DNA of 26,766 nucleotides from DATLYF01 sp035575095 (lineage in GTDB: Bacteria > Pseudomonadota > Gammaproteobacteria > Competibacterales > Competibacteraceae). The position numbers were made by a program, and so were the translations under genes. The stretch spans positions 1-26,766 of the forward strand of contig DATLYF010000058.1 of assembly GCA_035575095.1 (NCBI GenBank), given 5' to 3'. Positions 6,465-13,814 of the stretch are shown one piece after another. Under the pieces are notes generated by a model, which was given only the letters and a program-made list of their open reading frames with translations, was not told the DNA's origin and searched no databases. How positions within the stretch are numbered: the first letter of the stretch is position 1; each line of letters starts with the position of its first letter.

Positions 6465-8446
6465 GCGTCCGCCGCTCTTGGCCGACCTCGGGGCTGTTGA
6501 CCGCGCTGGCAGCCGCGATCATCCTGGTGGCGGCCGGGGCCGGTTGGTGGCTCTGGAATACGCTGAGCCGCATCGAGGCCAGGCTTCCCGTCGCCAGCCT
6601 GGCCACGGAACGTGACTTCACCGTGCTGCTACAAGACCTGCGGCGCCTGGAGCAGGCGTTGGAGCTGTTTCAGCTCCAACCCGATGAGGAACGGCAAGCG
6701 GCGGCACGGCTCGCCCTGGATTTCGCCATACTGCGGGTCCGTGACCATCACAGCCTGTATTCGCTGCAACTGGGCGCCGACTTTGCCAGGCTCAGTGAGG
6801 TCCTGGCATTGGCGCTGAGCACGGTGGAGTCGGCCCTGAACGAGGCTGCCGGCACCGCTTCAGAGCGCTTGCAGGCTGGGTATAGCGCCTTGCACGCCGC
6901 CATTGTCCAGACCAAGCAGCTCTACGATCAAGTCACCCAGAGCGCCATCAGCCAGCTCTCGGCACAGGCCGGCCAACTCGCCAATTTCCGCAATGGCTTG
7001 AGCCTGTTGCTGTCGTTTATTACGACCACGGCCATCGGTCTGGTGAGCCTGCTGCTCTGGCAGCGGCATACCTTGCGCCGCTGGCACCGAGCCGAGACTC
7101 GCTTACAGCACCTGGCCCATCATGACCCCCTGACCGGGCTGCCTAACCGCGCATTGTTCCAGAGCCGGCTGATCCAGGCTTGTGCGCAAGCCAAGCAGAA
7201 CAAGCTGCTGTGCGCGCTGCTGTACCTCGATCTGGATCACTTCAAGGACATCAACGACAGTCTGGGCCACCATGCCGGCGATTGCCTGCTGCAAGAGGTG
7301 AGCCGCCGCTTGAGTCGCTGCGTGCGTGCCAGCGACACGGTCGCGCGCCTGGGCGGGGACGAGTTCGCCATCATCCTGGTTGGTCTGCGCCATCCTCAGG
7401 ATGCTTCGCGAGTGGCCATGAGCATCATTGAAGCCATTGCCGAGCCTGTGCCGTTTCAGGGCAAAGTCATCCAAACCAGCACCAGTATCGGCATTACCCT
7501 CTGCCCTCAGGATGGGGATGACTTCCAGCAGCTACTGGTCAACGCCGATCTTGCGCTCTATCAGGCCAAAGCTCGGGGTCGTGGGCTTTATGATTTCTTC
7601 GCCAAGGCCTTGCGGGCCCAGGTGGAAGCCCGCCAGGCCATCGAGCAGGAACTACGCCGGGCCCTGGCCCAGGGCGAGTTCGTGCTGCACTATCAGCCCC
7701 AGATCAACCTGAATTCCGGTGCCCTGGTTGGTTTGGAAGCGCTGCTGCGCTGGCAGCATCCGCAGCGCGGACTGCTGTTGCCGGCTGAGTTCTTGCCAGT
7801 GGCCGAGGACAGTGGCCTGATCGTGGCCATCGGCCAGCAGGTCCTGTATCAGGCCTGTATGCAGATTCAGGCCTGGCGCGAAGCCGGGCTAGCTCCACCC
7901 CGCGTAGCGATCAATTTGGCTACGGCCCAGTTCAAACAAGGGGACTTGACCCAAGAGATCCGGCAGGCGCTGGTCGAAGCGGGTCTGGATCCTTGCTGCC
8001 TGGAAATGGAGATCACCGAGGGAACCATCCTGGAGCAGGGTAGCGCCGACATCCAGCACACGCTGGAACAGATCCAGCGCATGGGGGTCAGCATCGCCCT
8101 CGACGACTTCGGCACCGGCTACGCCTCTCTGACCCATCTCAAGCGCTTCCCGGTGGATCGTCTGAAAATCGACCGCTCCTTCATCCAGCATCTCGGGCAG
8201 GATACCGATGACGATGCCATTGTCAGGGCCGTGATTCAGCTGGGCCACAGTTTGGGTCTCGAAGTGGTGGCCGAAGGGATAGAAACCGAGGAGCAGTGGC
8301 GCTATCTACGCTTGCTGGGCTGCGATACTGGCCAGGGCTGCCTGTTCGGGCGCCCCCAGCCCGCGGCGGCGACAGCTTCCGGAGTCGGCCTCTGGGGCGG
8401 TTTGCTATCGCTCGATGCCGCCGTTGCCGAGCAACCCTTGGCATAG
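6461..8446 (+). CDS. Membrane-bound GGDEF-EAL c-di-GMP turnover protein
   Basis: About 661 residues. An N-terminal membrane helix (LLTALAAAIILVAAGAGWWLW), a helical periplasmic sensor domain of about 170 residues and a second membrane helix (LSLLLSFITTTAIGLVSLLLW) precede a GGDEF domain and an EAL domain. The cyclase motif is intact (RLGGDEFAIIL), with an RxxD inhibitory site (RASD) five residues before it. The phosphodiesterase motifs are also intact: EALLRW, AINLATAQ, LEMEITEG, DDFGTGYASL, LKIDRSF and VVAEGIET. Both activities are therefore possible, and net direction cannot be read from sequence. The start is uncertain: TTG 6461 (TTGA overlap with the previous stop) or ATG 6428. It is translationally coupled to the periplasmic molybdopterin-fold protein, its likely signal partner. 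Confidence 0.93.
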   Translation: MSVRRSWPTSGLLTALAAAIILVAAGAGWWLWNTLSRIEARLPVASLATERDFTVLLQDLRRLEQALELFQLQPDEERQAAARLALDFAILRVRDHHSLYSLQLGADFARLSEVLALALSTVESALNEAAGTASERLQAGYSALHAAIVQTKQLYDQVTQSAISQLSAQAGQLANFRNGLSLLLSFITTTAIGLVSLLLWQRHTLRRWHRAETRLQHLAHHDPLTGLPNRALFQSRLIQACAQAKQNKLLCALLYLDLDHFKDINDSLGHHAGDCLLQEVSRRLSRCVRASDTVARLGGDEFAIILVGLRHPQDASRVAMSIIEAIAEPVPFQGKVIQTSTSIGITLCPQDGDDFQQLLVNADLALYQAKARGRGLYDFFAKALRAQVEARQAIEQELRRALAQGEFVLHYQPQINLNSGALVGLEALLRWQHPQRGLLLPAEFLPVAEDSGLIVAIGQQVLYQACMQIQAWREAGLAPPRVAINLATAQFKQGDLTQEIRQALVEAGLDPCCLEMEITEGTILEQGSADIQHTLEQIQRMGVSIALDDFGTGYASLTHLKRFPVDRLKIDRSFIQHLGQDTDDDAIVRAVIQLGHSLGLEVVAEGIETEEQWRYLRLLGCDTGQGCLFGRPQPAAATASGVGLWGGLLSLDAAVAEQPLA

Positions 8447-8448
8447 GA

Positions 8449-8535
8449 TCACGCAGGCCGGCCGTCTGCGGCATAGCTAAAGAAGCCATCCCCCACCAGG
8501 GCACGGACCACCGGATAGGCGGCAGCCAGCGCCTG
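8449..8535 (-). pseudogene. Fragment of a DUF2063/HvfC-type DNA-binding-domain protein
   Basis: The minus strand encodes QALAAAYPVVRALVGDGFF, which closely resembles the conserved core of DUF2063 (HvfC-like) proteins, usually partners of DUF692 enzymes. Directly upstream in the same frame is a TGA, then RYPQPLAVLRDEA, and after the FF motif the frame ends within ten codons. No start, no complete domain and no DUF692 partner are present. I read this as a decayed gene remnant. The rest of 8447-8702 shows no other feature apart from the hairpin at 8684. Confidence 0.4.
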
Positions 8536-8683
8536 TCAGGCCTCGTCTCGCAGCACGGCCAACGGTTGTGGGTATCGAACAATAGCGGAGGGCAAACCGC
8601 AGCCACTCCAGGGCGGACGGCTGTCGTCTGAGAGGGTGTTTGGACGGAGGATTGCAAGATCGATCGGCTGAAACCCAAAACCT

Positions 8684-8708
8684 AGGTAACCTGTCTTCCA
8701 GGTCACCT
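8684..8708 (-). terminator. Possible terminator of the Cro-side transcript
   Basis: On the minus strand AGGTGACCTG and CAGGTTACCT form a 9/10 stem around GAAGA, followed by AGGTTTTGGGTTTC. The stem overlaps the stop codon of the small gene at 8703. The T-tract is interrupted, so it is a weak candidate. Confidence 0.4.
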
Positions 8709-8915
8709 ATCGCGATACTGATGCTCCAACATGGCCAGGAAGGCGCGCTCCAGTGCTTCTTCGATGAGGATCAGGCTGATTCTCGCAGCGGTGCGCCTGC
8801 CGGGCGTCGCCCCCTCGTCCAACCCCAGGCGCACCCGTTCGACGGCTTGACAAGCGTCGTGCAACACATCCTGGAGTGGCCGCGACAGTGGCTGGTGTGG
8901 GAAACGATTCGACAT
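8703..8915 (-). CDS. Small hypothetical protein, downstream of the Cro-like gene
   Basis: A 70-residue protein (MSNRFPHQPLSRPLQDVLHD...) predicted to be mostly helical, with AARISLILIEEALERAFLAM near the end and no membrane segment or motif I recognise. GGAAG lies 6 bases before the ATG at 8915. It follows the YdaS/Cro-like gene by 57 bases on the same strand and ends in a hairpin, as expected of a small phage early gene. It could be a genuine relic prophage gene or a chance reading frame. Confidence 0.45.
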   Translation of the reverse strand: MSNRFPHQPLSRPLQDVLHDACQAVERVRLGLDEGATPGRRTAARISLILIEEALERAFLAMLEHQYRDR

Positions 8916-8972
8916 TCTTGTCTTCCGCCTCATAGCAGCTTCGGTACTGGCACGCGCAGGGATGGTGCGGTG

Positions 8973-9227
8973 CTATTCCCGGGGATAGAGATCCGGGCGC
9001 AGCTCGTGGCGTGTAATGTTGACACCCGCCCGCTGCGCGACCTGCTCGATCAAGAGGACATACTCAGCCGGTACGCCTTTCTTCGTCTTGTATCGCCATT
9101 TCCAAATATGCCCCTGCTTCTTGCCGATGGCTTTGGCCAAGGCGGTCTGGCCGCCGACACCATCGATCACCTTCTGCAGTGCCGCCTGAGATGGCGTGAG
9201 TACTGCCTTGGTGGTTCCCTTAGCCAT
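8973..9227 (-). CDS. YdaS/Cro-like helix-turn-helix regulator
   Basis: An 84-residue DNA-binding protein of the YdaS-type Cro family: AALQKVIDGVGGQTALAKAIGKKQGHIWKW is the helix-turn-helix, followed by VPAEYVLLIEQVAQRAGVNITRHELRPDLYP, the usual C-terminal signature of these phage Cro-like proteins. The start ATG at 9227 is chosen because a strong promoter (TTGACA, 18 bases, TATAAA) ends only 6 bases before it, so the mRNA is probably leaderless. It is divergent from a CI-like repressor with operators between them: a lambdoid-style immunity switch left by, or borrowed from, a prophage. Its normal job would be to shut off the repressor promoter. Confidence 0.8.
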   Translation of the reverse strand: MAKGTTKAVLTPSQAALQKVIDGVGGQTALAKAIGKKQGHIWKWRYKTKKGVPAEYVLLIEQVAQRAGVNITRHELRPDLYPRE

Positions 9228-9233
9228 GCGGGA

Positions 9234-9263
9234 TTTATACGCCCGCGGTTGTAGAGCTGTCAA
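9234..9263 (-). promoter_or_regulatory. Strong promoter of the Cro-like gene (leaderless)
   Basis: A perfect -35 TTGACA (9263-9258), an 18-base spacer and TATAAA (9239-9234) on the minus strand. The ATG of the Cro-like gene follows after 6 bases, where transcription would start, which predicts a leaderless message. Confidence 0.7.
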
Positions 9264-9285
9264 CTACCCTGGTTGTTTGATTGGT

Positions 9286-9301
9286 TACAACAAAGGTTGT
9301 A
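9286..9301. promoter_or_regulatory. Immunity-switch operator TACAAC-N4-GTTGTA
   Basis: Perfect 6-base arms TACAAC and GTTGTA around AAAG, 11 bases before the CI-like start codon. Related GTTGT/ACAAC elements recur at 9249-9253 and 9272-9276, giving two or three spaced sites across the divergent gap, as in phage OR regions. Confidence 0.6.
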
Positions 9302-9312
9302 GCCTTTGTGCC

Positions 9313-9849
9313 ATGGATAAACCTTCTCTTGAAACCGTCGGCGATCGGCTAAGGTATGCTCGCCACCAGGCTGGCATGACGCAGCGAGCCGTGGCGGCCG
9401 CCAGCGGTGTCAAGCAGCAGATGATCTCCAAGCTGGAAACGAACAAGTCGCTAGAAACCGCCGATATCGTCTCCCTAGCCAAGGCCCTGGGCGTGCGCCC
9501 GGAGTGGCTGGCCCACAACGAAGGCCCGATGCGGGATAGGCAAGCGAACGCCGAGACGCTGACGGAGGCGGCCGAGATACGCGAATCCACCCCGTGCTAT
9601 GGCTCCACGCGTCTTGCCCACATCAAGGCGCTCATGGATTCCATGCCCCCACGCGAGCGTCGGCTGGCGGTCGAGTATCTGGTCGATCAGTACGGTCCGC
9701 CTGACCGCTCCACCGATCGGGATGTGCTCGTGGATCTCGTGGAGTCATTCGCCCAGCTGGCGGAGCGTCTTGCGGCCCTGCCGGAATACCGGGAACGCCT
9801 GCGGCGCGCCCTGGAAACATCGAGGCCCACCCGATCCTCGAAGTCCTGA
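9313..9849 (+). CDS. XRE/CI-like phage-type repressor
   Basis: A 178-residue protein with an N-terminal XRE helix-turn-helix at about residues 8-65 (VGDRLRYARHQAGMTQRAVAAASGVK, MISKLETNKSLETADIVSLAKAL, RPEWL). The C-terminal half is helical and charged (IKALMDSMPPRERRLAVEYLVDQYG) and lacks the Ser-Lys S24/LexA peptidase domain of lambda CI, so RecA-driven self-cleavage is not expected. ATG 9313 starts a standard repressor N-terminus; upstream in-frame codons run through the operator region. It is divergent from the YdaS/Cro-like gene. No integrase, structural or lysis genes lie immediately beside it, so the prophage is either lost or the switch has been co-opted. Confidence 0.85.
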   Translation: MDKPSLETVGDRLRYARHQAGMTQRAVAAASGVKQQMISKLETNKSLETADIVSLAKALGVRPEWLAHNEGPMRDRQANAETLTEAAEIRESTPCYGSTRLAHIKALMDSMPPRERRLAVEYLVDQYGPPDRSTDRDVLVDLVESFAQLAERLAALPEYRERLRRALETSRPTRSSKS

Positions 9850-9968
9850 GCGGTCAATTGAACTCGGCGCGCCTGCACCGATACGATAAGCTCGATTACG
9901 CGCACACACGCCGGGCGGACTGCACGAGCGCCAGGCCTTGCATCGTCACGACAACGCTGGATCCGCCC

Positions 9969-10478
9969 ATGAAGTCCGACCGCTCGCCCGATCAAGTTCA
10001 CGCCCGTTTCCGCGGTTTCGCCGCGCGGCGTCTGTCGCTGTTCATCTTCTGCAGCGGGCTTCCGCTTTCCTTAGGGCTGGCGCTGTGGCTGGCGCCCCAC
10101 CACAGGAGCGTGTGGGCGCTGTTTCATCAGATCGCCTCGGGCCTGTTGCTGGGCATACTGCTGCTGTGGACGCTGGCGCTGTGGGGGTTCGTGTCCCGGT
10201 TGCGTAAGGCGCTGCTGTCGCGTATCGAACGCGGGGCGCCCTTCCCTTCCTTGTACCAAGCCGCCAGCGATCTGGGGCGGGAGATCTTCTGGCACGGGGC
10301 CGTCCTGATCCTGGGACTGGCTGCCCTCGGCCTGGTCAGTCTGACCATCGGACCGCTGCAACACCTGGCCGTGGCGGTTCTGTTCTGGGGATGCGCCGCC
10401 ATGGTGCCTCTCATCGTCCGTTACCATTGGGGACTCAAACTGGTGCGGCGGCGGTTGACACCGCGCCCCGCACGCTGA
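9969..10478 (+). CDS. Hypothetical inner-membrane protein
   Basis: A 169-residue protein with four probable membrane helices (LFIFCSGLPLSLGLALWL, IASGLLLGILLLWTLALWGF, GAVLILGLAALGLVSLTI, LAVAVLFWGCAAMVPLIV) joined by a basic cytoplasmic loop (RLRKALLSRIERGAPFP). I do not recognise the family. ATG 9969 is the first plausible start with a normal N-terminus; no strong ribosome site precedes it. It is convergent with the phosphofructokinase gene (24-base gap). The 119 bases before it show no gene. Confidence 0.6.
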   Translation: MKSDRSPDQVHARFRGFAARRLSLFIFCSGLPLSLGLALWLAPHHRSVWALFHQIASGLLLGILLLWTLALWGFVSRLRKALLSRIERGAPFPSLYQAASDLGREIFWHGAVLILGLAALGLVSLTIGPLQHLAVAVLFWGCAAMVPLIVRYHWGLKLVRRRLTPRPAR

Positions 10479-10502
10479 AACCCCCTAACGGCGGCGCTGC
10501 TT

Positions 10503-11594
10503 TCAGCCCTCGCCCAAGCAGATACCGAGGTCGCGGGCGGTTTGCAGAGTATCCGAATCCAGCGGAATGCGCCGCAGACGCCGGGTAGCCTCGGCCAGGG
10601 GTACCGAATGGATGCGATCGGACTGCAGCGCCACCATGCAGCCGAATTCACCCATTTCGATGAGGCGTACGGCTGCTGCCCCGAGGCGCACCGACAGCAA
10701 CCGATCGAATGCGGTGGGCGGGCCGCCGCGCTGCAAATGTCCGAGCACCAGTTCGCGGGTTTCCTTACCGGTAGCCTGGGCAATGGCGTGCGCGACTCGC
10801 TGAGCGATCCCCCCCAGTCGTGCCTGGCGTCCCCCGCCCCCGGGATCCTTGAAGATCGGCGTCCCACCCTGGGGTTGCGCCCCTTCGGCCACCACCACCA
10901 GGCTGTATTGCTGCCCTACCCTGTCCCGCTCCAGGATCGTGCGGCACACCGCCTCCAGATCGAACGGAATCTCCGGCAGCAGAATCACATGCGCATCGCC
11001 GGCGATCCCCGCATGCAGTGCAATCCAGCCGGCATAGCGGCCCATCAGTTCCACCACCATGACGCGGTCATGGCTCTTGGCGGTGGAGTGCAGCTTCTCT
11101 AGTGCCTCGGTGGCGGTCGCCACGGCGGTATCGAAGCCGAAGGTGTACTCGGTGCAATCCAGATCGTTGTCGATAGTCTTGGGGACACCGATCACCGGCA
11201 GCTTATAGCGCTCGTGGAGGTCGCGGGCAATGGCCAGGCTGCCATCGCCGCCGATAGCCACAAGGGCATCGAAGCCCTCATCATGGAAGCGCTCCACCAG
11301 GTATCGGCTGGCATCCTGCACATTACCGGCGCCGTCAGGGAGCTGGAACGGATTGCCGCGGTTGTTGGCGCCGAGGATGGTGCCGCCGAGATGGGTGATA
11401 CCACTCACCATGTCGGCATTCAGCGCTACCAGGCCGTCCTTCATGTCTAGCAAGCCCTGGTAGCCTTTGCGGATGCCCACCACTTCCCAGCCGCGGCGCA
11501 AGGCGGCCAGCACCACGGCGCGGATCACGGCGTTCAGCCCTGGCGCATCTCCTCCTCCGGTATTGACCGCAATCCGGCGAATCGTGCCAGCCAT
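10503..11594 (-). CDS. pfkA: 6-phosphofructokinase, mixed Gly/Lys (group III) type
   Basis: Phosphorylates fructose 6-phosphate to the 1,6-bisphosphate. 363 residues with NTGGGDAPGLNAVIRA at the N-terminus, IGGDGSLAIA (115-124), PKTIDNDLDCTEYTFGFDTA (138-157), the MGRYAGWIAL segment and the EGAQ motif. The residue after GGD, which separates phosphoryl donors, is Gly118 as in ATP enzymes (PPi enzymes have Asp), whereas PKTIDND carries Lys139, a feature shared with PPi enzymes. Gly plus Lys is typical of group III ATP-type enzymes, so ATP is the likelier donor. ATG 11594 has GGAGA 7 bases upstream; 11624 is the alternative. Classical pseudomonads lack this enzyme, which is informative about the host. 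Confidence 0.9.
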   Translation of the reverse strand: MAGTIRRIAVNTGGGDAPGLNAVIRAVVLAALRRGWEVVGIRKGYQGLLDMKDGLVALNADMVSGITHLGGTILGANNRGNPFQLPDGAGNVQDASRYLVERFHDEGFDALVAIGGDGSLAIARDLHERYKLPVIGVPKTIDNDLDCTEYTFGFDTAVATATEALEKLHSTAKSHDRVMVVELMGRYAGWIALHAGIAGDAHVILLPEIPFDLEAVCRTILERDRVGQQYSLVVVAEGAQPQGGTPIFKDPGGGGRQARLGGIAQRVAHAIAQATGKETRELVLGHLQRGGPPTAFDRLLSVRLGAAAVRLIEMGEFGCMVALQSDRIHSVPLAEATRRLRRIPLDSDTLQTARDLGICLGEG

Positions 11595-11695
11595 GTCGAT
11601 TTCTCCGATCTCAACGCGTGGCATCTGATGATAGGACAGTGCCGCACACGCTCTTGCTGAATTCAGACAAGAGCGCTATAAAATAATTATCTAGC

Positions 11696-11722
11696 ATATG
11701 CATATTAATTTTTTATGCATAT
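11696..11722. promoter_or_regulatory. Inverted repeat ATATGCATA-N9-TATGCATAT upstream of cysB
   Basis: Perfect 9-base arms ATATGCATA and TATGCATAT around TTAATTTTT, 26 bases before the cysB start. Each arm itself contains the palindrome ATGCAT. A regulator site for cysB, possibly CysB itself, is plausible because cysB is autoregulated in enterics; the sequence alone does not identify the protein. Confidence 0.5.
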
Positions 11723-11748
11723 AGGATATAAAAGTTGGTGAAACTCCT

Positions 11749-12723
11749 GTGAAACTGCAACAACTGCGCTACCTTACCGCCATCGCCAAGAATAATCTGA
11801 ATATCTCTGCGGCGGCGGAGAGTCTGTATACCTCACAGCCAGGCGTCAGCAAACAGATCCGCCTGCTGGAAGAGGAGCTGGGTGTGGAACTGTTCACCCG
11901 CAACGGCAAGCATCTTACCCACATCACGCCGGTAGGCAGACAGATCATCGAGCGGGCCGAAGGCATTCTGCGTGAGGTGCGCAACATCCAGGTACTGGCC
12001 GACGAATTCCGCGACGATCAGCGTGGCAATCTGTCTATCGCTACCACCCACACCCAGGCCCGTTATGCCCTGCCGCCGGTGATCGCCCGCTTCCGCGAGC
12101 GCTATCCCCGGGTGACCCTGCAGTTACATCAGGGTTCGCCTACCCAGATCGCCGAGATGGCCGCTTCCGGGGACGTGGACTTCGCCATCGCCACCGAGGC
12201 CATCGAACTGTTCGAAGACCTGGTGATGATGCCCTGCTACCGTTGGAACCGTTGCGTTATCACACCCCAGAACCATCCCTTGAGCCGGGTAGAGAAGCTG
12301 ACGCTGGCCGACGTGGCGGCCTACCCGCTCGTGACCTATGTCTTCGGCTTCACCGGGCGCTCCCGCCTCGACGAAGCTTTCCGGCGCGAAGGACTAACAC
12401 CGCAAGTGGTCTTTACCGCCACCGATGCTGATGTGATCAAGACCTATGTGCGCCTGGGACTGGGCGTGGGCATCATCGCCCGTATGGCCTACGATCCCGA
12501 TCACGATGCGGATCTGATGCAACTGGACGCCGGCCATCTGTTTACGCCCAGCACCACCCGTATCGGCTTCCGCCGCAACACCTTCCTACGCGGCTACATG
12601 TACGACTTCATCGAGTTGTTCGCGCCCCATCTCACCGCCCAGGTGGTACAGGCGGCGGAGCGCGCGTCGTCTAAGGAGGATTTGCAAGCGTTGTTCCAGG
12701 GGGTCGAACTTCCCCTGCTCTGA
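11749..12723 (+). CDS. cysB: LysR-type transcriptional regulator CysB
   Basis: A 324-residue protein, exactly the E. coli CysB length. The N-terminal winged helix MKLQQLRYLTAIAKNNLNIS, LYTSQPGVSKQIRLLEEEL is diagnostic, as are the effector-domain segments TTHTQARYALP, LHQGSPTQIAEM, DFAIATEAI, VTYVFGFTGRS and FTATDADVIKTYVRLGLGVG. CysB activates sulfate-assimilation and cysteine genes in response to N-acetylserine or O-acetylserine. Translation starts at GTG 11749 with only a weak ribosome site. A long inverted repeat precedes it. It is followed on the same strand by the tus homologue after 127 bases, with an apparent separate tus promoter. Confidence 0.97.
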   Translation: MKLQQLRYLTAIAKNNLNISAAAESLYTSQPGVSKQIRLLEEELGVELFTRNGKHLTHITPVGRQIIERAEGILREVRNIQVLADEFRDDQRGNLSIATTHTQARYALPPVIARFRERYPRVTLQLHQGSPTQIAEMAASGDVDFAIATEAIELFEDLVMMPCYRWNRCVITPQNHPLSRVEKLTLADVAAYPLVTYVFGFTGRSRLDEAFRREGLTPQVVFTATDADVIKTYVRLGLGVGIIARMAYDPDHDADLMQLDAGHLFTPSTTRIGFRRNTFLRGYMYDFIELFAPHLTAQVVQAAERASSKEDLQALFQGVELPLL

Positions 12724-12800
12724 ATTGGCACCTTGCTGACTTTTGCTGCGCTGGTAACGCTTGCTGGTGTGTGTGGTTGTGGTGGATTTGTTTTTAATTC

Positions 12801-12819
12801 AAAAGATGATGATATAAAA
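12801..12819 (+). promoter_or_regulatory. Candidate Ter site 1, overlapping the tus promoter
   Basis: AAAAGATGATGATATAAAA; differs at one base from the copy at 13796. Laid against E. coli TerB (AAGTATGTTGTAACTAAAG), bases 12802-12820 match at about 12 of 19, keeping ATG, TG, the A before the pyrimidine and AAAG. TATAAA inside it (12813-12818) is the likely tus -10, so bound Tus would repress its own gene, as at E. coli TerB. I saw no further copy in the window. Confidence 0.5.
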
Positions 12820-12850
12820 GCAAGCAAAATCATCACTTCCCGGTGGAGCC

Positions 12851-13744
12851 ATGAACCAGGACAGCGCGCTGATCCGCCTTACTCTCCTCGACACGTTCGA
12901 GAGTCTGTTGCGTGCTCTCGATGCCTTCTGCGCCGCTGTACGGGCCGATGCCGCCTATCCGATCTGGGTGGCGCGCGGCGACGACGAGCTGGCGGCAGGG
13001 CTGGACATGCGCCAGAAGGCGCTGCAGCTCTACTCGGCTCTGTGGTATGAGGATGGCCAGGATGGGCGCGACACTCTGACCTGCCCTGGCATCGTCGGCG
13101 GCAGTCCAGCAACTCTAGCGGCGGCTGATGCCTGCAATGCGGCCAAGGATGCCTTCAAGCAGGCCGTGCTGGCGCTCAAGGGGTTGCATAAGAATCAGGC
13201 GGACGAACTGCTGCAGGAACTGCACCGGCGCAACCAGGAGGTCGCACTCAGCATGCGCCGTATGGGCGCGGCGCGGCTCAACCTGAAGCAGGCCTATCGC
13301 CACATTCCCCTCCTGCCCAGGAAACCGCTCAAGGTCGGTTTCACCTGGTCCAAGCAGGGACGAACCATACAGCGCATCAGTGTCGACGAGGCGCGGCATC
13401 TGCTGGAGCGGCGCAGTCCGACCGCCCAGACCCAGAGTGATTTGCTGCGCCTGGCGGAAATACCGCGCGACGAGATGCTGGTGCGGGTGCGCAGCGTCTG
13501 TCCGCACTTGCGTGCCAACGTGGTCTTCCGCGAGCGCGACGCTCTGCAGCGCAAGCTGATCCAGGCTCCGCTCCCCATCCTGGTGCCACTCCGCCCAGGC
13601 GAGCCCCTGCCCGATTACGTGCCCATCTCCAGCGAGCCCAGCGGCCACCAGCGCCTGCAACGTTCCGATGTACGCATCGAGGAAACGCCCTTCCTGCCGA
13701 CCATCCGGGTGCACCGCTATCGCCTGCCCTATCGCTTCGCTTGA
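12851..13744 (+). CDS. tus: Tus-like replication-terminus site-binding protein
   Basis: A 297-residue homologue of Tus (E. coli 309), the monomeric Ter-binding protein that blocks DnaB helicase moving from one side. Resemblances by eye: a helical N-terminus, CPGIV near residue 79 (E. coli LPGVL), AYRHIPLL at 148-155 (E. coli VHRHLPGL), RISVDEARHLLERRSP (E. coli LHRDEVLAQLEKSLKSP) and the closing TIRVHRYRLPYRF (E. coli RLIIPRLHLYVAD). Aligned on RHxP, E. coli Phe140 and His144, part of the pocket that traps the flipped cytosine, are Leu145 and Tyr149 here, so the lock may differ. ATG 12851 has GGAG unusually close. Its site next to dif and between two identical-looking repeats supports the call. 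Confidence 0.85.
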   Translation: MNQDSALIRLTLLDTFESLLRALDAFCAAVRADAAYPIWVARGDDELAAGLDMRQKALQLYSALWYEDGQDGRDTLTCPGIVGGSPATLAAADACNAAKDAFKQAVLALKGLHKNQADELLQELHRRNQEVALSMRRMGAARLNLKQAYRHIPLLPRKPLKVGFTWSKQGRTIQRISVDEARHLLERRSPTAQTQSDLLRLAEIPRDEMLVRVRSVCPHLRANVVFRERDALQRKLIQAPLPILVPLRPGEPLPDYVPISSEPSGHQRLQRSDVRIEETPFLPTIRVHRYRLPYRFA

Positions 13745-13795
13745 GATGGGGCGGGGGGATTGACAGTCATCAGCTTTACTCATAGGAGTCATGAA

Positions 13796-13814
13796 AAAAG
13801 ATGATGGTATAAAA
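13796..13814 (+). promoter_or_regulatory. Candidate Ter site 2, downstream of tus
   Basis: AAAAGATGATGGTATAAAA, one base different from the copy before tus and in the same orientation. It lies 51 bases after the tus stop. A KOPS-like CCCTACCC follows at 13824. The pair brackets tus, as expected if they are Tus targets. A short frame (MKKDDGIKRQFPYPRLL, 13791-13844) with an AGGAG site overlaps it and offers a different explanation. Confidence 0.45.

Noticed and set aside
11724..11734. GGATATAAAAG before cysB as a third Ter-like copy
   Set aside because: It shares only the GATATAAAAG end and lacks the GATGATG half.
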